From Providencia rettgeri (GTDB taxonomy: Bacteria; Pseudomonadota; Gammaproteobacteria; Enterobacterales; Enterobacteriaceae), in NCBI RefSeq assembly GCF_001874625.1, contig NZ_CP017671.1, forward strand, positions 1,550,001 through 1,614,000: 64,000 bases of DNA, written 5' to 3'. Below are positions 25,417 through 35,032 of this stretch, in pieces. Position numbers and translations under genes: made by a program. Every line of letters starts with the position of its first letter. Within the stretch, counting starts at the first letter, position 1. The notes beneath the pieces are model-generated. The model was not told where the DNA came from and did no database searches. It saw only the letters and a list, made by a program, of their open reading frames with translations.

Positions 25417-27939
25417 CTATTCTCTATCAAGTTTAATACCTAATTGATCTAGCCCTAAACCCTTACGCTCAGATAAATTTCCTTGGGCATCACTCGCACT
25501 GGTACTCTTTGTGCCTTCGGCATAAATACCAACAGGCTTTGGTAGATGAGGACTGCCTAAATCGCCTAAATTTATCAATTGAGGCTTAACTGTGAACTCA
25601 GAACTTTCCCATGACTGCATCGCTTCATTGATACTTTGCCCACCAAATTTTTGCCAGACAGCCCCACGCTCGATAATTTTATCGGGTGCGGCACATTCCA
25701 CCGTGCCCTCTGCAATACGAATATAGCCACCACCACTGGTTAAAATAATTTCCTTTTTGGCTTTGATGATGACTTTGCCATCATGGCTGCTAATGCTTAT
25801 ATCCTTTAAGGCATCTAAGAACATTTCATCATGTTGAGCCTCAATCGCGATTTTGCCTTGATTGGCAAAGATTTTGATCCCGAGCTTTTGGGCGAATAGG
25901 CTGATAATTTCGCCAGCAGCCACGGTGAACTTTTTGGCAATACTAAAATCTGCATTTTTACGGGCAGTACTGATGATATTTTCACCTGCCGAGGTTTGAA
26001 TGCTTTTGGGGGTGGTCTGTGCAATACCTTCGGGTGAGGAAACCAGCAGAGCGGATTGCTGAAGTTCATTGAGTGTTTCAGACAGGAGTTCTTTCTGTGT
26101 TTGTAAATCAGCCAGCTCAGCTTTTGCAACGTTAGCGGCTTCTTTGAGAGATTCCGTTAACTGCTGTGCTTGTTTTAACTGTGCTACCGCCTCTTCCATC
26201 GCCAACACATCCCCACCGGCTTTATCCTGCTTATTGGTGGTAATCAACAACCCTTTACCCGCACGGATCGCGCCCCAGCTGTCGGTGCGCAGCTCAAAAC
26301 CATCACCACGCTGTTCGCGCTCGGCATTCACCAAATGCCCCAGGTTTAACTGGGTTTTTCCGCCATATTCGGTGCTGAGCTTAATATGCTCTTGCCCGCG
26401 TTTATCTTCCATGCGCAGTTTGTTATTCGCAGGCGTGCGGATCACATTGCGGGTGTTATTTTTATCCGTCACGTGGTCGGGGTGGCGGGAATCATGCAGT
26501 GCGTGGGCGATGTAAGGGCGGTCTGGGTCGCCCTCATGGAAGGCGATGGCGACTTCTGTCCCTTGGATCAGCGGGAAATGCATCCCATACGTATCGCCGG
26601 CGTAAGGTTTCGCCAAACGCACAGGCATACTTTCATAGCCCTTGGTTTTTTCATCTCTGTCTGCATCGAATTTCACCCAATAAAAGCCGTGTTCATTTTG
26701 GTGGGCATAAATATCGTGGTCTTTTGCACTGGTGACACGCGCCATTAATGTTCCGGCAATCACAGGGCGTGGTTTTAGAGCAGGGCGCCAACACAGTGCT
26801 TCGGTGTAAGGCACCGCGTCAAAGCGAACAGTTAGCGCTTTATCTCGGCTGGCGGTAAAGCGTAGGCGAGTAATTAGAATTGGTGATTTGAATACGCTGG
26901 GTAACGTCGAACTGAGCGGGTTATCTTGAATACTTAGCACTAATAATGGCGTCAGGTCTGCAGCGCTACTTTCTCCGCGTAGTAAAGTCTGACGAGCTAA
27001 AAAGCGTTCGTGGTCGAGTCTTGCCCAGAAGTTAGCGGTTTCAGTTTCAGGGCGAATTTTATCCCCACGGGTGAGGTGGCGGCCTTTATAGTGATAAACA
27101 TCGCCGTAGTTGGTCTTTTCGCCATCACCGCGAGTCATGTCCGCTACCGCAGAAATCAACGTATCTTCCGCCAGACGGTGGTTATAGTCTTTGGCAAACA
27201 CAGAGCTTTCGACCACTTGATGACGTAACGATAACCCCCAAACACTGTCGACATGGTTATCGCTTAGCCCTGAGGGACTATTTAATGGCAGCGTTTTGTC
27301 ATACACATAACCGCGTTGGCTGTCCGTAAAATGCAGAACTTCTGTTTGTGTTTCATCTTGTAAACTAAAGCGATAAAAAATCCCCACTTCACTGAGTAAG
27401 CGCTCGATAAATTGGCGGTCGCTTTCATTAATTTGGTTGATTTGTTCGCGTTTTGGGTAGGCTTTTTCGAGATGAAATTCGAACTCCCAGCCTTTGAAAT
27501 TGTGTTCGCGTAAGATTTGCTCAACCACATCCGGTATGGATTGGTTAATAAAAAAACGATGGCTGCGAATTTGATGGCGCAGTAGCGCGAAAAAAGGCTC
27601 GATAACTAACTGGTAGCGAGCTTCATCGGCAGAGCCTGAGAGACGACGAAAATCTGTAACCACGCCATGAACGCGCTTGGCAACGCTAGGTTGAGTGGCG
27701 AGTCCCATTACGTTATTTATTGGTGCACAAAAGGTCAGGCTGGCATTACGGCGTAATAATTGTTGAGCAGAAAGGTCTTGGGCGGAACAGGTAAACGTAA
27801 TTTGGTAGCGATAGGTGTCGCTAGCGGCTTCACGCCCGGTAAAATGTTCAACGTCCAGTAAATCTGAGCAGCCTTGGACTTCTAGGCGATAGCGGTTTTG
27901 GCCTTGAAGGATGTTTTTGGCTGTGTCGAGTAGGCTCAT
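25417..27939 (-). CDS. vgrG: T6SS spike protein VgrG
   Basis: TssI spike trimer subunit, 840 residues. It has an N-terminal gp27-like domain (RYRLEVQGCSDLLDVEHFTGRE), a gp5-like OB/needle region (FPLIQGTEVAIAFHEGDPDRPYIAHALHDSRHPD) and a DUF2345-type C-terminal region followed by a short tail (LGLDQLGIKLDRE). A helical stretch around EAVAQLKQAQQLTESLKEAA precedes DUF2345. No enzymatic fusion domain is evident, so it is a carrier VgrG. It overlaps clpV by four bases (ATGA) and directly precedes the lipase effector, suggesting that the effector loads on this VgrG. Confidence 0.94.
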   Translation of the reverse strand: MSLLDTAKNILQGQNRYRLEVQGCSDLLDVEHFTGREAASDTYRYQITFTCSAQDLSAQQLLRRNASLTFCAPINNVMGLATQPSVAKRVHGVVTDFRRLSGSADEARYQLVIEPFFALLRHQIRSHRFFINQSIPDVVEQILREHNFKGWEFEFHLEKAYPKREQINQINESDRQFIERLLSEVGIFYRFSLQDETQTEVLHFTDSQRGYVYDKTLPLNSPSGLSDNHVDSVWGLSLRHQVVESSVFAKDYNHRLAEDTLISAVADMTRGDGEKTNYGDVYHYKGRHLTRGDKIRPETETANFWARLDHERFLARQTLLRGESSAADLTPLLVLSIQDNPLSSTLPSVFKSPILITRLRFTASRDKALTVRFDAVPYTEALCWRPALKPRPVIAGTLMARVTSAKDHDIYAHQNEHGFYWVKFDADRDEKTKGYESMPVRLAKPYAGDTYGMHFPLIQGTEVAIAFHEGDPDRPYIAHALHDSRHPDHVTDKNNTRNVIRTPANNKLRMEDKRGQEHIKLSTEYGGKTQLNLGHLVNAEREQRGDGFELRTDSWGAIRAGKGLLITTNKQDKAGGDVLAMEEAVAQLKQAQQLTESLKEAANVAKAELADLQTQKELLSETLNELQQSALLVSSPEGIAQTTPKSIQTSAGENIISTARKNADFSIAKKFTVAAGEIISLFAQKLGIKIFANQGKIAIEAQHDEMFLDALKDISISSHDGKVIIKAKKEIILTSGGGYIRIAEGTVECAAPDKIIERGAVWQKFGGQSINEAMQSWESSEFTVKPQLINLGDLGSPHLPKPVGIYAEGTKSTSASDAQGNLSERKGLGLDQLGIKLDRE

Positions 27940-30599
27940 GGATTTATCTCCTCAATATCACTGAAACTCAGGGTGATCCCGTCTTCTTCGCTATAACCCA
28001 AAGTCAGGCTTTGCGCTTGCTGGTGGTTAGCTTGGCGCATGAGTAATTGTTGGCTCAGTATCGGTAAAATTTGTTGGTTAAGCAGGCTGTCTATATTACG
28101 GGCGCCGGTGTCTGGTAATAAACACGCGCTCACGAGGGTGTCATACAGTGCTTCATCGACAATCCCTTCGAGCTTGTAATGAGTGTAGAGACGCTTAATC
28201 ACGCTGCCCAGTTTCATTTCAACAATTTGGCGCAGTGCGACAGGGCCTAATGGGCGATAAATCAGGGTTTGGAAACGCGCTAATAATGCAGGTTGGAAGT
28301 GGTCGCGCAAGGTTGGGCGCAACAATTCTTGCAGTTCGCCATCGGTAGACTCAGGGAACGCTTCGAGTTGTTGCATCAGCAAGTCACTGCCCAAGTTTGC
28401 TGTCATTAAAATCACGGTATTGCGAAAATCGATTTCACGGCCTTCGCCATCGCGCATAAAACCACGGTCAAACACTTGATAAAACAGGTTTAGCACATCG
28501 CGGTGCGCTTTTTCCACTTCATCAAGTAACACGACGCTGTAAGGGCGCTTGCGAACGGCTTCCGTTAAAATACCGCCTTGACCATAACCTACATAGCCTG
28601 GAGGAGAGCCTTTTAATTGGCTGACAGTGTGGGCTTCTTGATACTCGGACATGTTGATGGTAATTAAGGATTTTTCGCCACCAAACAGCACATCTGCCAA
28701 GGCCAAAGCCGTTTCCGTTTTCCCTACGCCACTTGGGCCAACCAGTAAAAATACCCCTTGCGGGCCATTTTCTGAGGCGAGACCCGTGCGAGCGGCGCGC
28801 AGTCGTTGCCCAAGCCCCATCAATGGGCTTTCTTGACCCACGACACGTTTGCCAAGCGAATCTTCTAACTCAAGCAGCTCGGTTTGTTCGTCTTTTAATA
28901 GGCTGGATAATGGCACGCCTGTCCAATCTGCGATGACGGTGGCAACGGTTCTGACATCCACATCAGGGGTGATCAGTGGTTCACCTTGCTGTACGTGTTC
29001 TAATTGGGTTTGAATGTCACTCACATCTTGGGATTGACGGCGCTGTTCTAAGAGCTCGTTAATAAGGTTTTTTTCTTGCTCAAAACGTTGTTCTAACTCA
29101 GCCAGTTGTATCGCTATTTGCGCATCTTGAGTGACTAATTCGTTTAGAAGGGATTGATTGGTGGTGTTGCCAATCGCCAAGTCATCAAGAATGGCTTGCT
29201 GCTCAAGTTCTAAGGCATTGCGCTTGGCTTTTAAACGGGTTAGTTCTTCAGGGAGCGTGTCGAGGCTCATGCGGATACGGGCGCTGGCGGTATCGAGTAA
29301 ATCCACGGCTTTATCGGGGAGTTGACGACCCGTTAAGTAACGGCGAGACAAAGTCACCGCTGCTTTCACTGCATCATCTGTGATATGAACACCGTGGTAT
29401 TTGGCATAGCGTGGTTTTAGCCCCCGCAGCATTAAACAGGCTTTTTCGTCGTCTGGCTCATCGACTTTGACCACTTGGAAGCGGCGCTCTAAGGCGGCAT
29501 CGCGTTCAAAATATTGTTTGTATTCAGACCATGTTGTCGCTGCAATGGTTCTCAATTCACCGCGAGCTAGCGCGGGTTTGAGTAAGTTCGCCGCATCGGC
29601 GCCACCGGCTTGGTTGCCTGCGCCAATGATGGTATGGGCTTCATCGATAAACAGTAAAATCGGGGTAGGGGATTGTTGTACGGCTTCAATCACGTTTTTT
29701 AAGCGCTGTTCAAACTCACCTTTAACGCCGGCCCCTGCTTGTAGTAGCCCCAAATCTAAGGTGCGCAAGGCGGTGGTTTGCAGGCTAACGGGCACATTCC
29801 CTTCGACAATGCGTAAGGCCAAGCCTTCCACCAAGGCTGTTTTCCCGACACCCGGCTCGCCGACGAGAATTGGGTTGTTTTTACGACGGCGAGAAAGAAT
29901 ATCCACCATTTGGCGAATTTCGTCATCACGTCCAAAGACAGGGTCAATCGCGCCTTCGCGTGCTTTTTCAGTGACATCGACGGTGAATTTATTCAGTACG
30001 GCCAGTAGTGCTTCGTTCAGTGTATTGCCAATCACATTTGAGCTTTTCGCCGTTTCTACATCGATAGCATCAGATGGCGTTTCATGGGATAAGGATTGAT
30101 TATGTGTGGCGAGTTGTTGTATTTCAGGGCGCTCATCGGATTGGGCATCAAGCATCGGTCTTAAGCGTTGAAGTTGGGTGGTACTTAATGTCATTAATGG
30201 CCACAAATTATCATTGGGCACCAGTGACGGTTGCTGAGCCATGGCAGATAATAAATGCACGCTGCGAATATGTTCGATATCTTCATCCAATGATGCAATC
30301 ACCCAAGCTTGTTGAATGAGATTCAGCAGCGGTTTTGATAAAGACGGGCGCGTATGAATGGAGCGTGGTAAGTTGTCGATATCTGTCAGTAAACTTTGCC
30401 AAAGGGCTGACATATCCCATTCATAGCGGCGAGCTAACACCGTGATATCGCTTTCCCCCATTTCCAATAATTTGAGCAACCAATGTTCAATGGTAATTTC
30501 CGCATGCGCTCGTGTTTGGCAAAGTGAAGCCGCCGCTTCTAATGCGTTGGCACAGTAAGGGTTTAGGCGGCGTAATAGCATCACGGATGAATTGTCCAT
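27936..30599 (-). CDS. clpV: T6SS sheath-disassembly ATPase ClpV (TssH)
   Basis: AAA+ unfoldase that recycles contracted TssBC sheath. The 887 residues comprise a Clp-N domain (to ~150), NBD1 with Walker A GEPGVGKT at 247-254 and LFIDEAHTIIGAG, a middle coiled-coil (around 435-530), and NBD2 with GPSGVGKT at 621-628 and VVLLDEVEKAH. The divergence of the N-domain from ClpB is typical for ClpV. It is separated from hcp by a 180-bp spacer holding a terminator and hairpins, and overlaps vgrG by ATGA. Confidence 0.95.
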   Translation of the reverse strand: MDNSSVMLLRRLNPYCANALEAAASLCQTRAHAEITIEHWLLKLLEMGESDITVLARRYEWDMSALWQSLLTDIDNLPRSIHTRPSLSKPLLNLIQQAWVIASLDEDIEHIRSVHLLSAMAQQPSLVPNDNLWPLMTLSTTQLQRLRPMLDAQSDERPEIQQLATHNQSLSHETPSDAIDVETAKSSNVIGNTLNEALLAVLNKFTVDVTEKAREGAIDPVFGRDDEIRQMVDILSRRRKNNPILVGEPGVGKTALVEGLALRIVEGNVPVSLQTTALRTLDLGLLQAGAGVKGEFEQRLKNVIEAVQQSPTPILLFIDEAHTIIGAGNQAGGADAANLLKPALARGELRTIAATTWSEYKQYFERDAALERRFQVVKVDEPDDEKACLMLRGLKPRYAKYHGVHITDDAVKAAVTLSRRYLTGRQLPDKAVDLLDTASARIRMSLDTLPEELTRLKAKRNALELEQQAILDDLAIGNTTNQSLLNELVTQDAQIAIQLAELEQRFEQEKNLINELLEQRRQSQDVSDIQTQLEHVQQGEPLITPDVDVRTVATVIADWTGVPLSSLLKDEQTELLELEDSLGKRVVGQESPLMGLGQRLRAARTGLASENGPQGVFLLVGPSGVGKTETALALADVLFGGEKSLITINMSEYQEAHTVSQLKGSPPGYVGYGQGGILTEAVRKRPYSVVLLDEVEKAHRDVLNLFYQVFDRGFMRDGEGREIDFRNTVILMTANLGSDLLMQQLEAFPESTDGELQELLRPTLRDHFQPALLARFQTLIYRPLGPVALRQIVEMKLGSVIKRLYTHYKLEGIVDEALYDTLVSACLLPDTGARNIDSLLNQQILPILSQQLLMRQANHQQAQSLTLGYSEEDGITLSFSDIEEINP

Positions 30600-30640
30600 A
30601 TTCTTTCTCTCGTATTGGGGTAAAAATATATTGGGGTGAA

Positions 30641-30682
30641 AACGGTTAGAGACAGCAAGAAATGCTACCGCCCCTAACCGTT
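30641..30682 (-). other. Branched hairpin in the hcp-clpV spacer
   Basis: Outer stem AACGGTTAG (30641-30649) pairs with CTAACCGTT (30674-30682), and an inner AGCA/TGCT stem (30654-30657, 30663-30666) has a 5-nt loop. It lies in the 5' leader of clpV on the minus strand, between the hcp terminator and clpV. It could stabilise or process the mRNA; function is unknown. Confidence 0.5.
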
Positions 30683-30747
30683 AACCGAGGTTCATTAGGT
30701 ATCAAGATAAATTGTGTGTTGTGTGTCATCGGTGTACGAATACGTAC

Positions 30748-30776
30748 AAAAAAAGCAGACGCCGAAACGCCTGCTT
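30748..30776 (-). terminator. Intrinsic terminator after hcp
   Basis: On the minus strand a 9-bp stem AAGCAGGCG/CGTCTGCTT (30776-30768 with 30761-30753, one G-U pair), a 6-nt loop and a run of seven Ts (30754-30748). It starts eight bases past the hcp stop. It should attenuate transcription into clpV and favour high Hcp output. Confidence 0.9.
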
Positions 30777-30783
30777 GTTTTAA

Positions 30784-31275
30784 TTAAGCGGTTGCACGCT
30801 CATTCCAAGAATCGGAATGAATGATATTGCCGTCTTTATAGGTCCAAGTGATTTTTTCGTAGCGCAGTTCAATCTCTTCGAGATGGTTGTGCTTCTCTTT
30901 GTTAGGGTCTTTGATGTCGTGCATTTTTGGCGCGACTTTGACCACTTTGACGTTTTCAAGCTTGGTATTGAAATATTCCACTTCTTGCCCAGCATCATCA
31001 ATGCGGTACCATTTGAATTCAGCTTCTTTCAAAGTTTGACCCGTGGTCACTGCTTTGTATAAATAAGGGCTTGATGCATCAATTTCTTTCACGAAAATAA
31101 ATGGCGTATGGATACGTGTACCCGTTAATTTACCGGTATTGTTATCGGTTGGGATATACAGGTTATGGTCTTGTGCGACCACTTCAATACTGCCTTCACG
31201 GTCTTGTACATTGACAGAGCCCTTGATATCCGCACCGCCGTCATCTTTTAGCCATAAATAAACAGGAATAGCCAT
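30784..31275 (-). CDS. hcp: T6SS tube protein Hcp (TssD)
   Basis: Hexameric tail-tube protein secreted by the apparatus; 163 residues. Landmarks are the start AIPVYLWLKDDGGADIKGS, HTPFIFVKEID, then the C-terminal ITWTYKDGNIIHSDSWNE. It starts two bases after the OmpA-domain gene stop, and its AAGGAG ribosome site is made of that gene's last Lys-Glu-Lys codons. A strong terminator follows directly. Strong translation plus termination fits a structural protein needed in large excess. Confidence 0.96.
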   Translation of the reverse strand: MAIPVYLWLKDDGGADIKGSVNVQDREGSIEVVAQDHNLYIPTDNNTGKLTGTRIHTPFIFVKEIDASSPYLYKAVTTGQTLKEAEFKWYRIDDAGQEVEYFNTKLENVKVVKVAPKMHDIKDPNKEKHNHLEEIELRYEKITWTYKDGNIIHSDSWNERATA

Positions 31276-31277
31276 GG

Positions 31278-33014
31278 TTACTTCTCCTTTTGTGTCGAAT
31301 GTGTGTCATCGTCCATCGGTGACACGGTTTGATTATCTGCGCCCTGGCAAGCATCTGCTTGAGGGATGAGTCGTATTTCAACGCGTCGATTTTTTGCTCG
31401 GCCTTCAGCGGTTTGATTATCAGCAACTGGGTTATTTTGCCCGTCCCCTCGAACAGCAAAACAAGCAGGGCTGATATCACTGGTTTCTATCATCCAATCT
31501 CTGACCGATTCGGCGCGTTTTAATGAGAGTGTTTGGTTTAATGCTGGGTTTCCGGTGTTATCGGTATAGCCGGAGACGACAATTAACCAACCGGGTTTGG
31601 CTTTAATATTGAGCAAGGCATCGACTAAAACTTTAGTTGCATCCGTTTTGAGGGTGTATTGCCCTACATCAAACAACGATAGGCTATCAAGGGTGACCAT
31701 TTCAGGGGCACTTTGAACAATGATAGGCGTCGGTGGCGGTGGGGGAGCCCAACTACCTAATAGCGTGTGCAAGTAGGGTAATATTCTATTTCCCTGATAT
31801 AACGCTAAAGAGTGAGAGGTTGGTATCCCTTCGCGTTCCCAACGTGCCAATTCAGTTGCATCATCTTGCAATTGCAGATAAGCGGTCTGTTTTGGTGCAA
31901 GAGGGGTATCCGAAAGTTGCGAAAAACGAGCAACATCTTCGCCAATGTGACGAATGAGTTGTTGGTTATGGTAGTAACTTCCGATTAATGCGCCTACCAA
32001 GAAGACCCCGAAAATAATTCCGATAGCCCCAAGGGTTTTCTCTGTGCGGCTTAAGCTAATATCATGGCGTAAGCGTCGTAACATCACATCGGGTAAAGGC
32101 AGCAAATCAGTGGTTTGAATTGATGAATATAGCGGCAGCATGGTTTTTTCTTGGATAAATTGCTGCCATAAGTTGTTAGGTTGGCTGGTGATATCTATCC
32201 ATTGAATAGCCCATGCTGAAGGAGTTTGCTTTGGTGCTCCTGCTTGAGACACGGTGAACTGTGGGACTAAAACTTGGTTGAGCCAACTCTGTAAGGTATC
32301 TAACCACAGGGAAAATTGCAGGCTTTGCTCTGAGTGCCCAATATGGGCGGGCAACCAGACAGAGTAGGGGGCTGACATAGAACCTTCTTGTTCTACCTGA
32401 AACTCATTTTGGTGGCTGAGTAAAGTCATCCATGGAGTGTGTTCGCCATCCACATGTAGGTCTGTACCTGTTTGGCGAGGCATAGTGAGATACACTGTGA
32501 CCCAAAATGGCAGTTTTGACCCTATTTTTTGGTTGCTTTCACCAATGGCTCGACGCCAATTGAGCAATGCTTGAGTGAGTGTTTCTTGCTGAGTAAGTTG
32601 TTCCGGCAGGACGATATACAGTAATGATGTCTGCCCTGATAATGATGGGGCATGTTCCATCAATGCAGTCACTAATTTAACTAATTCAGTGGGGGCAGAT
32701 ACCCGAATATACCAACCTTGGCGAGTTTCTCGGTGTAATTGGTCACTCAAAAATAGGGCATCAGACTGACCACAAACGAGGATAACAGGACCCGAGTAGT
32801 TATCGGCAGGCAATGCACCCGCATAATCATGCTCAGTAGAAAGCATTTGGCGGCGCTGCTTATACTGCCAAAATAACATCCCACCGGTAAGAGCCAGCAC
32901 TAAGACCGATACAAAAATAGTGACAGTTTGCCCTAGGGACCAAAACCCCCAGAGTAACCACAGAAAAAGGCCTGTCGCAAAAAGTGTCAGACACTGTTTG
33001 GTTGGGTTTTGCAT
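31278..33014 (-). CDS. T6SS OmpA-domain (TagL-like) envelope protein
   Basis: Inner-membrane protein with a C-terminal OmpA-like peptidoglycan-binding domain, anchoring the T6SS membrane complex to the cell wall. The start ATG 33014 (MQNPTKQ) has AAGGA five bases upstream and gives 578 residues; upstream in-frame ATGs lie inside tssL. Two N-terminal helices (LTLFATGLFLWLLWGF; IFVSVLVLALTGGMLFW) and one near residue 350 (AIGIIFGVFLVGALIGSYY) are visible. The OmpA domain runs from FDVGQYTL to RRVEIRLIP, with SGYTDNTGNPALNQTLSLKRAESV. It lies between tssL and hcp. Confidence 0.88.
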   Translation of the reverse strand: MQNPTKQCLTLFATGLFLWLLWGFWSLGQTVTIFVSVLVLALTGGMLFWQYKQRRQMLSTEHDYAGALPADNYSGPVILVCGQSDALFLSDQLHRETRQGWYIRVSAPTELVKLVTALMEHAPSLSGQTSLLYIVLPEQLTQQETLTQALLNWRRAIGESNQKIGSKLPFWVTVYLTMPRQTGTDLHVDGEHTPWMTLLSHQNEFQVEQEGSMSAPYSVWLPAHIGHSEQSLQFSLWLDTLQSWLNQVLVPQFTVSQAGAPKQTPSAWAIQWIDITSQPNNLWQQFIQEKTMLPLYSSIQTTDLLPLPDVMLRRLRHDISLSRTEKTLGAIGIIFGVFLVGALIGSYYHNQQLIRHIGEDVARFSQLSDTPLAPKQTAYLQLQDDATELARWEREGIPTSHSLALYQGNRILPYLHTLLGSWAPPPPPTPIIVQSAPEMVTLDSLSLFDVGQYTLKTDATKVLVDALLNIKAKPGWLIVVSGYTDNTGNPALNQTLSLKRAESVRDWMIETSDISPACFAVRGDGQNNPVADNQTAEGRAKNRRVEIRLIPQADACQGADNQTVSPMDDDTHSTQKEK

Positions 33015-33016
33015 GC

Positions 33017-33676
33017 CTATCCTTGTGTCATCCATTGTTGTAGTAAGTGTTCTAACGATGCACTGAAGCCCCACCACATTGCAGCGAGCACAAGAGCTCC
33101 ACCAATCCAACCAAACCAGTAGAGTCGGCGGCGGCTAAAACGTAATTTAGGTTTTACGACAAGAGGTAAGTCTGATGAAATCAGATAATCAGGAAGTTGA
33201 ACATTGAGTTGAGCGACGATACGCTCGCGTTCTGGCGCATTTTGCTGGCGAAATTTTCCAACAAACCCGAGGGTGAGCACGCGATGAAAACAGAGCAAAA
33301 CATCTGGGTTAGGTGCCGTTTCATTTAAAATACTGCGTAGGCGATCCCACAGTTTATCTCCCGCTTCCAATGTATTGAAGTAACGGGCTTGCAACGGTGA
33401 TTGTATCCAAGTGTTGTATCCATCATCTTGTTGATGCTGGCGATTCATCACGCTTTCATCAATTAATGCGCATTGGGCATATTGCATATGTTCAATGGCA
33501 GTTTCTGGATAACCATGTTCAAGTAATTTTTGACGCGTTTCATCAATCAGCTGACAAACTCGGTGGTAAAAATTATCCCCCTGAGAGATGGCAGTGCCCT
33601 GATGAAGTTGACAAACCATTAACCAAGTTTGAGCAAAAATCATGTCAATAGTGTGGTGTGACATTGTATTTTTCAT
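33017..33676 (-). CDS. tssL: T6SS inner-membrane protein TssL (DotU/IcmH)
   Basis: Short TssL form of 219 residues: an N-terminal cytoplasmic DotU domain (QTWLMVCQLHQG, ALIDESVMN, WIQSPLQARYFNTLEAGDKLWDRL) and one C-terminal transmembrane helix (WFGWIGGALVLAAMWWGF). There is no OmpA extension; that function is on the adjacent gene. ATG overlaps the tssK stop (ATGA). An alternative start at Met5 (MSHHT) is possible. Confidence 0.94.
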   Translation of the reverse strand: MKNTMSHHTIDMIFAQTWLMVCQLHQGTAISQGDNFYHRVCQLIDETRQKLLEHGYPETAIEHMQYAQCALIDESVMNRQHQQDDGYNTWIQSPLQARYFNTLEAGDKLWDRLRSILNETAPNPDVLLCFHRVLTLGFVGKFRQQNAPERERIVAQLNVQLPDYLISSDLPLVVKPKLRFSRRRLYWFGWIGGALVLAAMWWGFSASLEHLLQQWMTQG

Positions 33677-35010
33677 GAGCGAAGTACCGCAAACAGCTCT
33701 AATTGAATATCACCTAATGTACTCGGGACGTAAAAGGCACATTGCCCTGAAGAAAGCATGGCTTGACCCGCAGGTGTTTCAATATCTAGCGCAAAGTATT
33801 GATTTTCTAAACGAAGTGGAACCGCGGTTGGCACATGGCTGAGCGGTTTTAATGGGATACCATTGAGTGCCACATTGACCACATCAGCAACATCATCCCG
33901 ACTACCTGCTTTACACAGCAAAGGAAATTGAGCAATGAGTAGGTGAGCGGGTAAAGATGAGCGTACGGATAAATAGAAATCCGCCTCTTCACGTAAGCGG
34001 CCATCATGAAGCTGCCCTGTCCAGAAAGGACCTTCTTTTACTAATTCAATACTGATAACACGTGAAGGTAAGCTGGCTTCAAGCAGGGTGTTTAATAGCG
34101 TAAAAAGAGGAGGGAAAACCTGCTCCGGTTGCTCATGTTTGTATTGCGGAATATCTTCCAATTTACTTTCTAAAGAGAAAGTTAATAAGCTCCCTGCTAA
34201 ACGGGCGAGTTCTCGATAGAGTAATTCAGGATGACGATGTAGTGCCGTGCTAAGTTCATTGAGTACAGGTTCGGCGCTGTTCAGTGAATTTAATAGCCAA
34301 AATAATGAGACATCAGCAACCACGAAGTCTGCCATTTTCTCATTGCTTTCGCGGCGCAGAGCCATCAGTCGACGGCGTTTAGCGACTAAGCGGTGCATAA
34401 ATTCAGAGAGTAACGTGCGTAGTTCAAGACTTCCCTGACAAGCGAGCAAGGGGGGAATAAAACGCTTATCAAATTCCCATGCCCCTTGTGCATTGCGGAT
34501 CAGCCGTGCAACTGGGCAAGTCATATAGGCTTCATTCTCATCATGGGCAAAACGTAGCGTTGCCACATGACGTAATACTGCAATATCCGTTTGCTCATGC
34601 CCGAGTAGGTCTTGAACTTTAACCCATTCTTGGCTAAACCGACGAGGGCGATCTGTACCCGTTTCAGGGGCCAAGTTGCCGCCATTTGCTAGCATTAAAG
34701 GTAACGCTAGCACGATGTCTAATGACTGACGATCTGCGTAGTCATTAAGGGATAATACCGGAGGAAGAGCATCAGACAGAGTCGTGTCAATAAGTGTGCC
34801 ATCGTGAAAACGCACAATCATCTTTTGTGCGCTAACTCGAGATAGGGTTAAAGCACTGTCATCAAATTCAGTACTAATCACACCCCACGTTGAGGCAATA
34901 CCCATTTGAGCAACGACTTCAGCGACATGGCTGTCCCAACGAGCTTGTTGTTGAAATTGTTGAGGGGCCAAAAAGGCCCCGTCTGTCCATAAGGGACGGT
35001 AGATTTTCAT
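33673..35010 (-). CDS. tssK: T6SS baseplate-membrane adaptor TssK
   Basis: Trimeric adaptor linking the baseplate wedge (TssFG) to the TssLM membrane complex; 445 residues, the usual length. The N-terminal family signature YRPLWTDGAFLAPQQFQQQARW is clear. The C-terminal region has TAVPLRLENQYFALDIETP. It starts 23 bases after tssC ends and overlaps tssL by four bases. Confidence 0.95.
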   Translation of the reverse strand: MKIYRPLWTDGAFLAPQQFQQQARWDSHVAEVVAQMGIASTWGVISTEFDDSALTLSRVSAQKMIVRFHDGTLIDTTLSDALPPVLSLNDYADRQSLDIVLALPLMLANGGNLAPETGTDRPRRFSQEWVKVQDLLGHEQTDIAVLRHVATLRFAHDENEAYMTCPVARLIRNAQGAWEFDKRFIPPLLACQGSLELRTLLSEFMHRLVAKRRRLMALRRESNEKMADFVVADVSLFWLLNSLNSAEPVLNELSTALHRHPELLYRELARLAGSLLTFSLESKLEDIPQYKHEQPEQVFPPLFTLLNTLLEASLPSRVISIELVKEGPFWTGQLHDGRLREEADFYLSVRSSLPAHLLIAQFPLLCKAGSRDDVADVVNVALNGIPLKPLSHVPTAVPLRLENQYFALDIETPAGQAMLSSGQCAFYVPSTLGDIQLELFAVLRS

Positions 35011-35032
35011 CCTGAATGACCTTTACTAATCG

